A stretch of DNA of 64,000 nt from the NCBI GenBank assembly GCA_030430845.1, contig JAUIKE010000004.1, forward strand, positions 1-64,000, given 5' to 3'. The notes under the pieces are model-generated. The model saw nothing but the letters and a program-made list of their open reading frames with translations, was not told where the DNA came from and did no database searches. Origin of the DNA: Bacteroidia bacterium. Its GTDB lineage: Bacteria > Bacteroidota > Bacteroidia > Chitinophagales > Saprospiraceae. Of the stretch, positions 41,901 to 49,259 are shown piece by piece. The translations under genes and the position numbers were made by a program. Within the stretch, counting starts at the first letter, position 1, and each line of letters opens with the position of its first letter.

Positions 41901-42785
41901 GTTGTTCAGGTACTCTTCAATGATGGGCGTTAAATAGGCATTCACCACGGCCGTCTGTGTTCTGGGAACCAGCTTGATGGAGGGTGACAATTCATGAGAA
42001 AGGCTGATGTATTGGAAGCCGGCATGGCTTAGCTCTTGTTTCAGAAGCAATTCGTGTTCCGGGTTTTTATAAGCATGTATAAAAGAAACGGCAATGGCAT
42101 CTACATTCGCTTGCCGGACTTGTTCTATGATGCGTTCAATCTCATTTTTTTCTAAGGCATGCAAAATCTGGCCACCTGCATCCATCCTTTCCGCGACTTC
42201 TATCACGGTATGGGTCAGAATGGGCGGCTCAGGAACATCCAGTTGAAAGAGGTTGGGGCGCTGCTGATTGCCGATATAGAGGAGGTCTCTGAATCCTTGG
42301 GTGATGAGCAGGGCTACTTTGGCTCCTTTTCGCTCCAACAGTGCATTGGTGCCTTTGGTGGAGCCTAAGCGGAGTTCCATCGGTGGTAGTTTTTCCTTCA
42401 ATGGAGTTTGGGTGATCATGCGGGCTCCCAGTACGGGAGCTTCTTCAAAAGCAGTGAGTTCAAAATCGACAGCTTGTTCGAAAGGGATTTCCTGGTTGAG
42501 CCAAATGAGATTATTCTGTAGGTCGGTTTTTTGGATAAAAAGCGGTTGGCGGCTTTTTTCATCTTCTTGTAAAAAACGAAAAGTATAGCCTTCAAAAATA
42601 TCTTTTTCGACCGGCCAGGAATGCCTGATCCGGAAACAGGCCGGGCTTACCTTTTCGGTCAGTTGGGCGCGTACATTACCGGAGCTCAGGACCTTGGCTC
42701 TTTTGATTTCTCCTTCGGGGCTATAAGCAATACAATCGGTAAAAGTTCCTCCCGTATCGATCCAGATGTTCCACTTTTTTGTCAT
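38994..42785 (-). CDS. 5-oxoprolinase, fused hydantoinase A/B type
   Basis: 1263 residues, the length of eukaryote-like single-chain 5-oxoprolinases. N-terminal half: Hydant_A_N start WIDTGGTFTDCIAYSPEG, then the actin-like core with LSGPAGGVVGASIIA and TFDMGGTSTDTARYDG. C-terminal half from about 755 is the HyuB domain (FMAIAEEMGAQLQRTAFSVN, GDVIITNHPKFGGSHLPD, and PGGGGYG at the end). Reaction: ATP-dependent opening of 5-oxoproline to glutamate. Cytoplasmic. Starts opposite the TPR gene at 43045 with a 259-bp divergent gap containing composite element copy B. Confidence 0.92.
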   Translation of the reverse strand: MTKKWNIWIDTGGTFTDCIAYSPEGEIKRAKVLSSGNVRAQLTEKVSPACFRIRHSWPVEKDIFEGYTFRFLQEDEKSRQPLFIQKTDLQNNLIWLNQEIPFEQAVDFELTAFEEAPVLGARMITQTPLKEKLPPMELRLGSTKGTNALLERKGAKVALLITQGFRDLLYIGNQQRPNLFQLDVPEPPILTHTVIEVAERMDAGGQILHALEKNEIERIIEQVRQANVDAIAVSFIHAYKNPEHELLLKQELSHAGFQYISLSHELSPSIKLVPRTQTAVVNAYLTPIIEEYLNNIRKHLSDEEEQSMLVMTSAGGLIHAGQFHAKDSLLSGPAGGVVGASIIARQHQQEHILTFDMGGTSTDTARYDGQYDYEYISNIDRIEMLSPTLSIETVAAGGGSICYFQHGKLQVGPESAGAFPGPACYGAGGPLTITDINLLMGKMDPSSMGIPIDLEASKKAALKLIEEIELETGERYSLQDLTTGLERIANEKMAEAIRRISVSKGFDPTDYALVAFGGAGGQHCCKIAEILHTPKVIVPFDGGLLSAYGIGNARVERMSERQILQPLSNYQSELPFTVGELASQSIDALMSAGYSTHHVEVLTQFIYLRLEGQENTIEIDWMKVEDLEQGFQEKYQQLFGYYPEQASIEVESIKVTSGTRQNEVQSFSLTKNGQKASPQHILKPTAGKEAAIPAYRWGDLEPGMQVKGPALLLNNHATVYLETDWLATFCPNKDLRLDYQPRQTEQEAKTYKEAVEIELFTNRFMAIAEEMGAQLQRTAFSVNVKERLDFSCALLTPDAELLVNAPHIPVHLGSLGICTRLVRERLPFRPGDVIITNHPKFGGSHLPDITLISGVFTDDDELIGYVANRAHHAEVGGKRPGSMPPDAQSLAEEGVAFLPMYAVESRQTNWTLLREQLEQSPFPSRAVEANLADINAALASLRSGEQALKKLVRQFGLEKVRHYMGQIKQVSADAIQRILQQHNGAVFSASEKLDDGHKICVKIRVQDGKIQFDFEGTSGPHPYNLNANISIVYSAVIYILRLWCGQNIPLNEGLMEKVDIVLPNSFLHPSFADDPDKCPAVVGGNTEVSQRLVDTLIKALGLAACSQGTMNNLLFGNATFGYYETICGGVGAGPGFDGRSGVHQHMTNTRITDPEEMERKFPVRLHHFGLRENSGGEGKWRGGDGIVREIEFLEDLELTILSQHRVVPPFGMQGGQPGKVGEQYLIKSDGKKEKLQGVDSRAVKKGEKILVKTPGGGGYGKAQ

Positions 42786-42826
42786 GTTGATTCGTGTAAA
42801 TAGATAATGTATATTTGTTTTTGTGT

Positions 42827-43008
42827 GAGGGGCTGTTTCATAACTCCTTCGTCGTTATTCTCCTGACAGTTATCGTCAGGATTCGACGCCCCATAAAGTT
42901 TTTTTAGGAGGTGTTTTTTAGAGAAAAACATAGTTTTTCTCTAAAAAACACCTCCTAAAAGAATATTATTGGCTGTCGAAAAAGGCCGTAGGTCTTTTGA
43001 GACAGCCT
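42827..43008. repeat. Composite palindromic element, copy B
   Basis: Same order as 6407-6564: outer module (GAGGGGCTGTTTCATAACTC, with an extra small hairpin at 42862-42880), central perfect hairpin at 42902-42960 (28-bp arms, loop ATA, AGGAGGTGTTTTTTAGAG in the left arm), identical spacer AAAAGAATATTATTGG, then the right module at 42971-43007 beginning GGCTGTCGAAAAAGGCC. Because it sits between divergent starts (42785 and 43045), it cannot be just a terminator. Confidence 0.75.
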
Positions 43009-43044
43009 CTACACAAAAAAGTAAGTTAAGAAAGTAAGTTAATT

Positions 43045-43899
43045 ATGGACACTCCTCCTCTCGAAATAAGGCAATTATACGAGCAGGCACTGGCGTACGA
43101 CCAGGCCGGAGATGTCTATACTGCCGTAAAATTATACAAAAAAGCGACTAAATCCTGCCCCCTGTGGTTCCCTCCTTTTGAACGTCTTGGCTTAATTTAC
43201 AAGAATCGCCAGGATTGGAAGGGTTCGCTTTACTACAATAAAAAGGCGGTTTCCTTAAATCCGGCTAACCAAAATGCCTGGTGGGACCTTGGTATAGCAG
43301 CTACCGCTCTGAAAAGATGGCGCCTGGCTCGCAATGTCTGGTCCAAATTTGGGGTGCTCAAAAAAGAAGCAAAGGAAAGAGGCAAAGCTTCGGTCCGCCT
43401 TAAAGTCGGCCGGCAATTCGAGATCGTGGAAGTCCAACTCCTGGATCCTGCCCGCGCGATGATCAGCAGCATTCCTTTTCCTAATTCCGACCGCCGTTTT
43501 CGCGACATCATTCTATACGATCGCCATATCAGCGGCTATTATCGAAGTAAGGGGAGCAAGCTTCCAGTTTTTGACGAACTGGGCCTCCACAAACGCTCTG
43601 TTTACCAAACCACTTCCTGCTGGCTGCACGAGGTAGGAGAAAGCGAAGTGAAAAAGCTGGAAGCAATGTGCCGGCAATATAAAATGGGCTTCGAAGTCTG
43701 GAGCAATGCTCAACTCAATACCAATTTCGCCCATGCCGGCCAGGTACCCGAATATCAAAATTTGGAAGGCCTGAATGTCGATGCGGGCGGTGCCTGGGTA
43801 GCTCTGTCCGCCAAATCGATCAAGCAGGTCCGCTCAGTGCTGGATTCCTGGGAGGTGATTTGCCTGCGGTCGTATTCGGATTTGAAGGTGCATAATTGA
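43045..43899 (+). CDS. TPR protein with uncharacterised C-terminal domain
   Basis: 284 residues, no signal peptide. Residues 1-105 form about three TPR-like helical hairpins (IRQLYEQALAYDQAGDVYTA, LYYNKKAVSLNPANQNAWWD). From about 110 to the end is a compact alpha/beta region (KASVRLKVGRQFEIVEVQLL, FRDIILYDRHISGYY) that I do not recognise, perhaps a protein-interaction partner of the TPR. Cytoplasmic. Divergent from 5-oxoprolinase. Function unknown. Confidence 0.65.
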   Translation: MDTPPLEIRQLYEQALAYDQAGDVYTAVKLYKKATKSCPLWFPPFERLGLIYKNRQDWKGSLYYNKKAVSLNPANQNAWWDLGIAATALKRWRLARNVWSKFGVLKKEAKERGKASVRLKVGRQFEIVEVQLLDPARAMISSIPFPNSDRRFRDIILYDRHISGYYRSKGSKLPVFDELGLHKRSVYQTTSCWLHEVGESEVKKLEAMCRQYKMGFEVWSNAQLNTNFAHAGQVPEYQNLEGLNVDAGGAWVALSAKSIKQVRSVLDSWEVICLRSYSDLKVHN

Positions 43900-43922
43900 G
43901 AAAGAGTACGTATTAGTGTTGG

Positions 43923-44204
43923 ATGAGTTTCAAAGGACTTAAGTTAAACCTTTATTTTTTAAGGCTAGGTAATAAGTATTTTGAAGAATATAAAAATCTA
44001 TTTACTAAAAAAGAATATTTCGATGAATTAATCAACACCTTTATAAATGAAATTGAGCATTATCAGGAACATCAAATCATAAGCGAAACTACAATAGATT
44101 TTATTAGAAGTTTGATTCCAATAGAGCCTGAGGGAAAAGATGAAAAAGGTGGTAGTGGAATTGGCCTCATTGAACCAAACCAAGATATGGGATATTTATT
44201 TTAA
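43923..44204 (+). CDS. Hypothetical AT-rich small protein
   Basis: 93 residues, mostly helical and charged (LGNKYFEEYKNLFTKKEYFD), with a Gly-rich acidic tail (EGKDEKGGSGIGLIEPNQDM). No family recognised. Codon use is AT-rich, like the following toxin-antitoxin-like pair and unlike the genes on either side, hinting at a separately acquired island at about 43.9-45.0 kb. Begins 23 nt after the TPR gene. Could be real or a decaying remnant. Confidence 0.45.
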   Translation: MSFKGLKLNLYFLRLGNKYFEEYKNLFTKKEYFDELINTFINEIEHYQEHQIISETTIDFIRSLIPIEPEGKDEKGGSGIGLIEPNQDMGYLF

Positions 44205-44369
44205 AATTATATTATCTATCTAACCAATGCTATTAGTTATGTCCCCTTGGCCCAGCAAAAGTGAAGGGTTACCATCTATTAATAACACCACCAATAAATT
44301 GACGGAACTCCTATTCTTAATTCTTGAACTAATTTGAAAATAAATCTATATTAAAGCAAAACAATTCAA

Positions 44370-44603
44370 ATGATTGACTGGAGAGTACATATCGAATCAA
44401 ATCCCTCTATCATGTACGGTAAACCGGTGATTAGAAATACCAGAATACCGGCTGATTTGATTTTGGAAAAATTATCTGAAGGAGAAACACTTGAGGAGTT
44501 ACTAGAGGCTTACCCTCGAATCAGAAGAGAAGACATATTTGCAGTACTTGCTTTTGCAGCTGCAACCATCAAAAATGAGGTAGTTTATTCTATAGCTTCC
44601 TAA
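44370..44603 (+). CDS. DUF433 protein, probable antitoxin
   Basis: 77 residues, COG2442/DUF433 family: the core IESNPSIMYGKPVIRNTRIP followed by LILEKLSEGETLEELLEAYP is the family signature, a winged-helix-like fold. DUF433 genes are typically paired with DUF5615 PIN-like genes in predicted type II toxin-antitoxin modules. The partner begins 4 nt downstream. It would bind both the toxin and its own promoter; this is inferred from the family. Confidence 0.85.
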   Translation: MIDWRVHIESNPSIMYGKPVIRNTRIPADLILEKLSEGETLEELLEAYPRIRREDIFAVLAFAAATIKNEVVYSIAS

Positions 44604-44607
44604 TACC

Positions 44608-44967
44608 ATGAAAAAATTTCTTGCAGATGAAAGTGTCGATTTCAGGATAATAAAATCATTGAGAAATGACGGATTTGAGATTGCAGCAATTGTCGAACTA
44701 GAATCAGGTATTAACGACGACAATGTATTAAAAATGGCAGTCGAATTAGAGGCAATACTCCTAACTGAGGATAAAGATTTTGGAGAATTAACGTTTCGGC
44801 TACAAAAACCTAATAAAGGAATTATCCTGATTCGGATGAGTGGAGAAGCAATTGAGAATAAGATCAAAAAATTAAAAGAGGTTCTGGAAAAGCACTTAGA
44901 CGAATTAGGAAATAAATTTACAGTTATTACGTCACGAAAGATTAGAATTAAAGACCTAGGTAAATAA
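44608..44967 (+). CDS. DUF5615 PIN-like protein, probable toxin
   Basis: 119 residues, COG4634/DUF5615 (PIN-like Mut7-C-type) family. Acidic residues expected for a PIN active site are in KKFLADESVDFRIIKSLRND and ILLTEDKDFGEL. Follows its DUF433 partner by 4 nt. RNase activity is inferred, not demonstrated for this family. AT-rich, like its partner. Confidence 0.83.
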   Translation: MKKFLADESVDFRIIKSLRNDGFEIAAIVELESGINDDNVLKMAVELEAILLTEDKDFGELTFRLQKPNKGIILIRMSGEAIENKIKKLKEVLEKHLDELGNKFTVITSRKIRIKDLGK

Positions 44968-44984
44968 AGTAATAAAAACATCCA

Positions 44985-46064
44985 TTGAGAGTCACCACCA
45001 AACTAACACTCTGCCTAAGCATCCTTTGCACACTCCTTTCTTGCCAGGGGCAAAACCAGCCCGAAAAAACAGCCATGCAAACCGAAGGCTCCCCTGGAAA
45101 AACGGTTTCGGCGCTTGACTCAAGGATCTGGGTAATTTTCCAGGACCACCAAGACAACTTTTGGTTCGGAAGTAACGGAAGCGGCGTATACCGATATGAC
45201 GGCCAAAACTTAAAACAATTCACCAGTGAAGACGGCTTAGCCAGTAACCAAATTCGGGGTATTCAGGAAGATAAAACGGGGAATGTCTTCTTTGACACAC
45301 CTGGGGGAGTAAGCAAATTTGACGGAACTACCTTTACGACCCTCCAGCCGGTAAAACCAAGCGACAATAAATGGCAACTAGAGCCCGATGACCTTTGGTT
45401 TAATGGAAATGGAGATATCCAAGGGGCCTATCGATATGATGGAAAAACCTTGTATCATTTGGAGTTTGACTTAAAAAAGTTGAAGGTGGATCGTGAGAAC
45501 CCTCAATCCAGCCTCTATGGGGTATTCAGCACCTACAAAGATAGCAAGGGGAATATCTGGTTGGGTACGCTTGGTGCAGGCGTTTGTCGGTACGATGGTA
45601 ACGTTATTACCTGGATTCGCGAAAAGGATTTGTTTGTGCTGGATGACGGCCGGGCCCCCGGTGTGCGAGCCATGATTGAGGACAAGGACGGCCATTTTTG
45701 GCTCAGCAACACCTTGCATCGCTACAAAATATATCCCAGAAATTTAATGACCCAAAAAGAAGATTTGGTTCAATACGATCAACTAGCAGGAATAAAACCG
45801 AGGCCAGGGTCGGATGAAATGACTTTCCCTTACTTTATGTCGGCAGTACTGGATGAGAGCGAAAATCTTTGGATGACCACTTACGGCAATGGAGCCTGGA
45901 AATATGACGGAGAAAAGCTTGTTAATTATCAAATTGAGGAGGAGGGTGCCAATGTTTTAATGATCTCTATTTATAAAGACCGGCAAGATGTGCTTTGGCT
46001 CGCAACGGATAATGCAGGAGTTTATCGGTTCAATGGAGAGGCTTTTGAAAAATTTTTACCTTAG
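44985..46064 (+). CDS. Two-component-regulator-propeller-like lipoprotein
   Basis: 359 residues from a TTG start (44985); this start is preferred because the lipoprotein signal (TLCLSILCTLLSC) begins immediately after it. The rest is a beta-propeller of Reg_prop-like repeats, seen as W-x-G-x3-G-v-x-R-Y-D-G (FWFGSNGSGVYRYDG, IWLGTLGAGVCRYDG, LWLATDNAGVYRFNG). In full-length hybrid sensors such propellers precede kinase domains; here the protein ends after the propeller, so it is a stand-alone surface or periplasmic binding protein. Confidence 0.8.
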   Translation: MRVTTKLTLCLSILCTLLSCQGQNQPEKTAMQTEGSPGKTVSALDSRIWVIFQDHQDNFWFGSNGSGVYRYDGQNLKQFTSEDGLASNQIRGIQEDKTGNVFFDTPGGVSKFDGTTFTTLQPVKPSDNKWQLEPDDLWFNGNGDIQGAYRYDGKTLYHLEFDLKKLKVDRENPQSSLYGVFSTYKDSKGNIWLGTLGAGVCRYDGNVITWIREKDLFVLDDGRAPGVRAMIEDKDGHFWLSNTLHRYKIYPRNLMTQKEDLVQYDQLAGIKPRPGSDEMTFPYFMSAVLDESENLWMTTYGNGAWKYDGEKLVNYQIEEEGANVLMISIYKDRQDVLWLATDNAGVYRFNGEAFEKFLP

Positions 46065-46080
46065 GGGAAATCTTGCTGTT

Positions 46081-46119
46081 GGGGTTGTGTAAAAAGGCCG
46101 AAGGACTTTTTACACAACC
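46081..46119. terminator. Hairpin of the composite-element family, inverted end
   Basis: GGTTGTGTAAAAA and TTTTTACACAACC form a 13-bp perfect stem with loop GGCCGAAGGAC. The following AATAATATTA matches the inverted spacer of the composite elements at 6407 and 42827, so this looks like a solo end of that family acting as terminator 17 nt after the propeller gene. Confidence 0.65.
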
Positions 46120-46130
46120 AATAATATTAC

Positions 46131-46448
46131 GTTGGTGGCGGTTTCCAAACCGCCTTACCCAATATATGACCAGTTTCCAAACTGGTGATTATTAACTCCA
46201 GCTTGGAAACTAATAAAAGATGGTCCTTTCTGGGACTGAGGGAATCCCCAAAACCTATTTTATTTAAATTTAGGCGTAAAATAAGCTTACTTTTAAGTCT
46301 ACTCTAAACCAGAAGAAATTAGACCTAAAGGGATATCTTACTTTATTTTTGGAGGTTCTAATATGAATGTTTCTCGTCTCAGGCGGGGTTTCGCCAGTTT
46401 GGAAACTGGCGAGGTATGTGGTACGGCGGTTTGGAAACCGCCACCAAC
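46131..46448. mobile_element. 318-bp MITE/REPIN-like element with mirrored double hairpins
   Basis: Left end GTTGGTGGCGGTTTCC and right end GGAAACCGCCACCAAC are inverted repeats. Each end carries an outer hairpin (arms GGCGGTTT/AAACCGCC) and an inner hairpin (arms CCAGTTT/AAACTGG). The loop is CC on the left and GG on the right, so the element is mirror-symmetric. The centre is AT-rich with no ORF; TATTTTTG at 46344-46351 could be a promoter. No clear target duplication beyond TA. It ends 16 nt before the DUF4038 gene. Mobilisation by a REP-type (RAYT) or other transposase encoded elsewhere is inferred. Confidence 0.65.
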
Positions 46449-46464
46449 TAAAGACTGAAAGCAA

Positions 46465-47856
46465 ATGAAAAAAACGGTGTACATCCTATTATTCTTACTC
46501 TCAGCTTGCTCTTCCATCGAGGAAAAGATGCCCCAAAACACCCTCCCCCTCCTCCAAATTTCCGATAACGGGCGCTTCTTCCAGGAGGAGAACGGCCGCC
46601 CTTTCTTCTGGCTGGGGGATACGGCCTGGCTACTTTTTTCCAAACTAAACAGAGAAGAAGTAGCGCAATACCTGGACGACCGGGCCGAAAAAGGCTTTAA
46701 TGTAATCCAGGTGATGGTCCTGCATCAGCTGGAATTGGCTAATGTTTATGGCGATTCCGCTCTGATTCGTGGAGATGTATCTCGTCCAATGACCACAGAG
46801 GGCAGCACTTTCGAGAATCCGGATGCCTATGATTATTGGGATCATGTGGACTATGCGATAGAACTGGCCGCGGAAAAAGGCTTGTACATGGCCCTGGTGC
46901 CGGTTTGGGGTTCGAATGTCAGAGGTGGTGGCGTGAGCCCTGAACAAGCAGAGGCATATGCAACCTGGCTCGCTCAGCGTTACGCTGATAAAACAAATAT
47001 CATCTGGCTGAACGGTGGCGATACGAAGGGCGATCAGAATACGGCTGTTTGGGAAGGCATTGGCCGGCAACTTCGTCAACATGCTCCCCGTCATTTGATT
47101 ACCTTTCATCCGTTTGGCCGGACGAAATCTTCCATGTGGTTTCATGATGCCGACTGGCTGGACTTCAATATGTTCCAATCCGGGCACCGACGCTACGATC
47201 AGGATGATACCGAGCTGGCCTACGGACAGGATAACTGGAAATACGTTCGGGATGACTATGTCCTTCGCCCAGTAAAGCCCACATTGGACGGTGAGCCTTC
47301 CTACGAAGGGATTCCCCAGGGCCTACACGACCCCACTGAGCCTTACTGGACAGCCGATGATGTAAGAAGATACGCTTATTGGTCGGCCTTTGCCGGGGGC
47401 TGCGGCTTCACCTACGGGCATAGTGGGGTCATGCAGATGCACAAGCCCGGCGATGAAAATCCTGCTTACGGAGTAAGAGAATACTGGACCGAAGCCTTGA
47501 ATGCGCCTGGTGCCAGGCAAATGGTCCATCTGAAAAAGCTTATGCTCTTCCAGTCTTTCTTTGACCGCGTGCCCGATCAATCTTTAATCGCCTCCGGTCA
47601 GGGTGAGCGATACGATTATCAAATAGCTACCCGTGGGAAGGATTATGCTTTCATTTACACCTATAATGGACGTGAAATTCAGGTGAATGCGAGTCAGCTG
47701 GAAGGGGATAAAATACAGGCTTCCTGGTTTAATCCGCGTACGGGCGAAACGACTTTGATCCGTGAATTTGAAAAGAAGGGAATGGAAAGTTTTGATCCGC
47801 CAGGGGAAATGGAGGATGGGAATGATTGGGTGCTCATAATTTTAGCGAGCAAGTAG
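46465..47856 (+). CDS. DUF4038 putative glycoside hydrolase lipoprotein
   Basis: 463 residues. Lipoprotein signal (LLFLLSACSSIEE). The DUF4038 signature DNGRFFQEENGRPFFWLGDT followed by EEVAQYLDDRAEKGFNVIQV and a later DGEPSYEGIP matches the apiosidase-like GH140/DUF4038 group, (beta/alpha)8 enzymes that act on plant or other complex glycans. The C-terminal beta domain (about 390-463) fits the DUF5060/collagen-binding-like tail. Transcription must begin inside or before the MITE-like element at 46131. Its last codons form an arm of the 47844 palindrome. Confidence 0.88.
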   Translation: MKKTVYILLFLLSACSSIEEKMPQNTLPLLQISDNGRFFQEENGRPFFWLGDTAWLLFSKLNREEVAQYLDDRAEKGFNVIQVMVLHQLELANVYGDSALIRGDVSRPMTTEGSTFENPDAYDYWDHVDYAIELAAEKGLYMALVPVWGSNVRGGGVSPEQAEAYATWLAQRYADKTNIIWLNGGDTKGDQNTAVWEGIGRQLRQHAPRHLITFHPFGRTKSSMWFHDADWLDFNMFQSGHRRYDQDDTELAYGQDNWKYVRDDYVLRPVKPTLDGEPSYEGIPQGLHDPTEPYWTADDVRRYAYWSAFAGGCGFTYGHSGVMQMHKPGDENPAYGVREYWTEALNAPGARQMVHLKKLMLFQSFFDRVPDQSLIASGQGERYDYQIATRGKDYAFIYTYNGREIQVNASQLEGDKIQASWFNPRTGETTLIREFEKKGMESFDPPGEMEDGNDWVLIILASK

Positions 47857-47904
47857 TTATAATTTCCTTCCCTCAGGGAAGGAAATTATAACTACTTGCT
47901 CGCT
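47844..47904. terminator. 61-bp perfect palindrome reaching into both convergent genes
   Basis: Arms of 30 bp around the single base 47874. The outer 13 bp of each arm are coding: both genes end GCG AGC AAG TAG (Ala-Ser-Lys-stop) through the same bases read on opposite strands. It would terminate both transcripts. Confidence 0.85.
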
Positions 47905-49160
47905 TCTTCTATTTCTCGTTCTGGATCTAATTTCACTACCTTGACCGTCTCGATCTTCGTGTCGCTTACCAGTTCAAGGATGAAAAGGTAATCGTTGAGT
48001 TCGATCTCGGCGCCTTGCTCGGGGATCGTCTCCGTAGTCATGACGAGGTAGCCGGACAGGGTTTGGTATTCCCCCTCGGGGAGCTTGATGCCTTCGTATT
48101 TTTCATTCAGATAGTCTATTTCAAGTCGCCCGGAGAACACCCATTCCGTATCGGAAATTTCTTTTTCTATATGTTCTTCTTCATCGTGCTCGTCTTCAAT
48201 TTCACCGAAAATTTCTTCCAAAATATCCTCTAGTGTAATAACTCCGGAGATACTGCCGAATTCATCCACCACACAAGCGATACTCATGTTTTCTTTGATG
48301 AGCTTGTTCATCAGATCGGTCACACGCATGACCTCTGGAACAAAAGGGATTTCCAAAAGTATGGATCGGATGTTTTTGGGCTGGCTGAGTAATTGCTGGT
48401 GATGGACATACCCTAGCACATTATCGATCTCTCCGTCGACGATGACGATCCTGGACAACTTGGTTTCTATGAACAACTTTTCCAGTTCTTCTACACTGGC
48501 AGACACGTCAATGCTTTCGATTTCCGGGCGCGGGACCATGCTGTCCCTTACCCTGGTTTCTTTCAGGTTCAGGGCTTTTCCGAACAACTCCTTATCAATG
48601 TCATTTTCGGCATCCGTCTGAGAATCGTTGATGAAGTTCTCCAGGTCGATGCGGGTAAAAGCGGCTTCGTCCGTTTCGGTGGTGGGTTTGAAGACTAATT
48701 TTAGAATGAAATTGGATAATTTGCCCATGATCCAGGATGGGATCAGCAGCAAAAATTGGATTAACTTGAGTGGATAAGCAAGAAAATAAAGTATATCGTC
48801 CGCATACAGTCGGAAAAGGGTTTTCGGTAAGAACTCGCCAAAGATCAGGACGACAATAGTGATAATCAGGGTGTCAACTAGTAGCAGAACAAAGCTATTG
48901 GTAAAAAAAGTCTCGTAATAGCCATGAAGCAGGCTCGTCATCATAATGGTGAAAACCACCAGGGCGATGTTGTTGCCCACCAGCATAGTGCCGAGAAAAG
49001 AGGCTGGATCATCATAAAACTTAGCCAGAATATTTCCTCTGGTGGCTCCCTTTTTCTTTTTGAGCTCAATACGCAGCTTATTCGCAGAGATGAAGGCAAT
49101 CTCCGAACCCGAGAACAGCGCAGATAAGAATAGGAACAGTAATATAATGGCTATCGTCAT
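47892..49160 (-). CDS. CNNM/CBS-domain (hemolysin/CorC-type) membrane protein
   Basis: 422 residues. CNNM transmembrane domain with three to four helices and the FSGSEIAFISANKLRIE motif, two CBS domains (MVPRPEIESIDVSASVEELE, SIACVVDEFGSISGVITLED), and a C-terminal CorC_HlyC domain (GRLEIDYLNEKYEG, GEYQTLSGYLVM). Family members are linked to Mg2+/Co2+ efflux; the name hemolysin is historical. Follows lptC on the same strand by 100 bp, a neighbourhood common in Bacteroidota. Distinct from GldE, though the same superfamily. Confidence 0.9.
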   Translation of the reverse strand: MTIAIILLFLFLSALFSGSEIAFISANKLRIELKKKKGATRGNILAKFYDDPASFLGTMLVGNNIALVVFTIMMTSLLHGYYETFFTNSFVLLLVDTLIITIVVLIFGEFLPKTLFRLYADDILYFLAYPLKLIQFLLLIPSWIMGKLSNFILKLVFKPTTETDEAAFTRIDLENFINDSQTDAENDIDKELFGKALNLKETRVRDSMVPRPEIESIDVSASVEELEKLFIETKLSRIVIVDGEIDNVLGYVHHQQLLSQPKNIRSILLEIPFVPEVMRVTDLMNKLIKENMSIACVVDEFGSISGVITLEDILEEIFGEIEDEHDEEEHIEKEISDTEWVFSGRLEIDYLNEKYEGIKLPEGEYQTLSGYLVMTTETIPEQGAEIELNDYLFILELVSDTKIETVKVVKLDPEREIEEASK

Positions 49161-49172
49161 AGAATTTATTCT

Positions 49173-49215
49173 ATGGCGGCATGAAAAAAACCGAAGGACT
49201 TTTTCGTGCCGCTAT
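49173..49215. terminator. Hairpin between lptC and the CNNM gene
   Basis: ATGGCGGCATGAAAAA and TTTTTCGTGCCGCTAT form a mostly paired stem. The centre ACCGAAGGAC matches other family hairpins at 46081 and 6530. It lies between two same-strand genes, so it may attenuate read-through. Confidence 0.55.
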
Positions 49216-49259
49216 GCTACTTTTTTCGATGCTAAAGGTTTTTTGGGAATTTTCCAAAT

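Noticed and set aside
38994..42785. Separate hyuA and hyuB genes
   Set aside because: A single uninterrupted 1263-codon frame covers both domains, so it is one fused 5-oxoprolinase.
47892..49160. Calling the CNNM/CBS gene gldE
   Set aside because: Same superfamily as GldE, but next to lptC rather than gldD/ssb, and the sequence gives no specific support.
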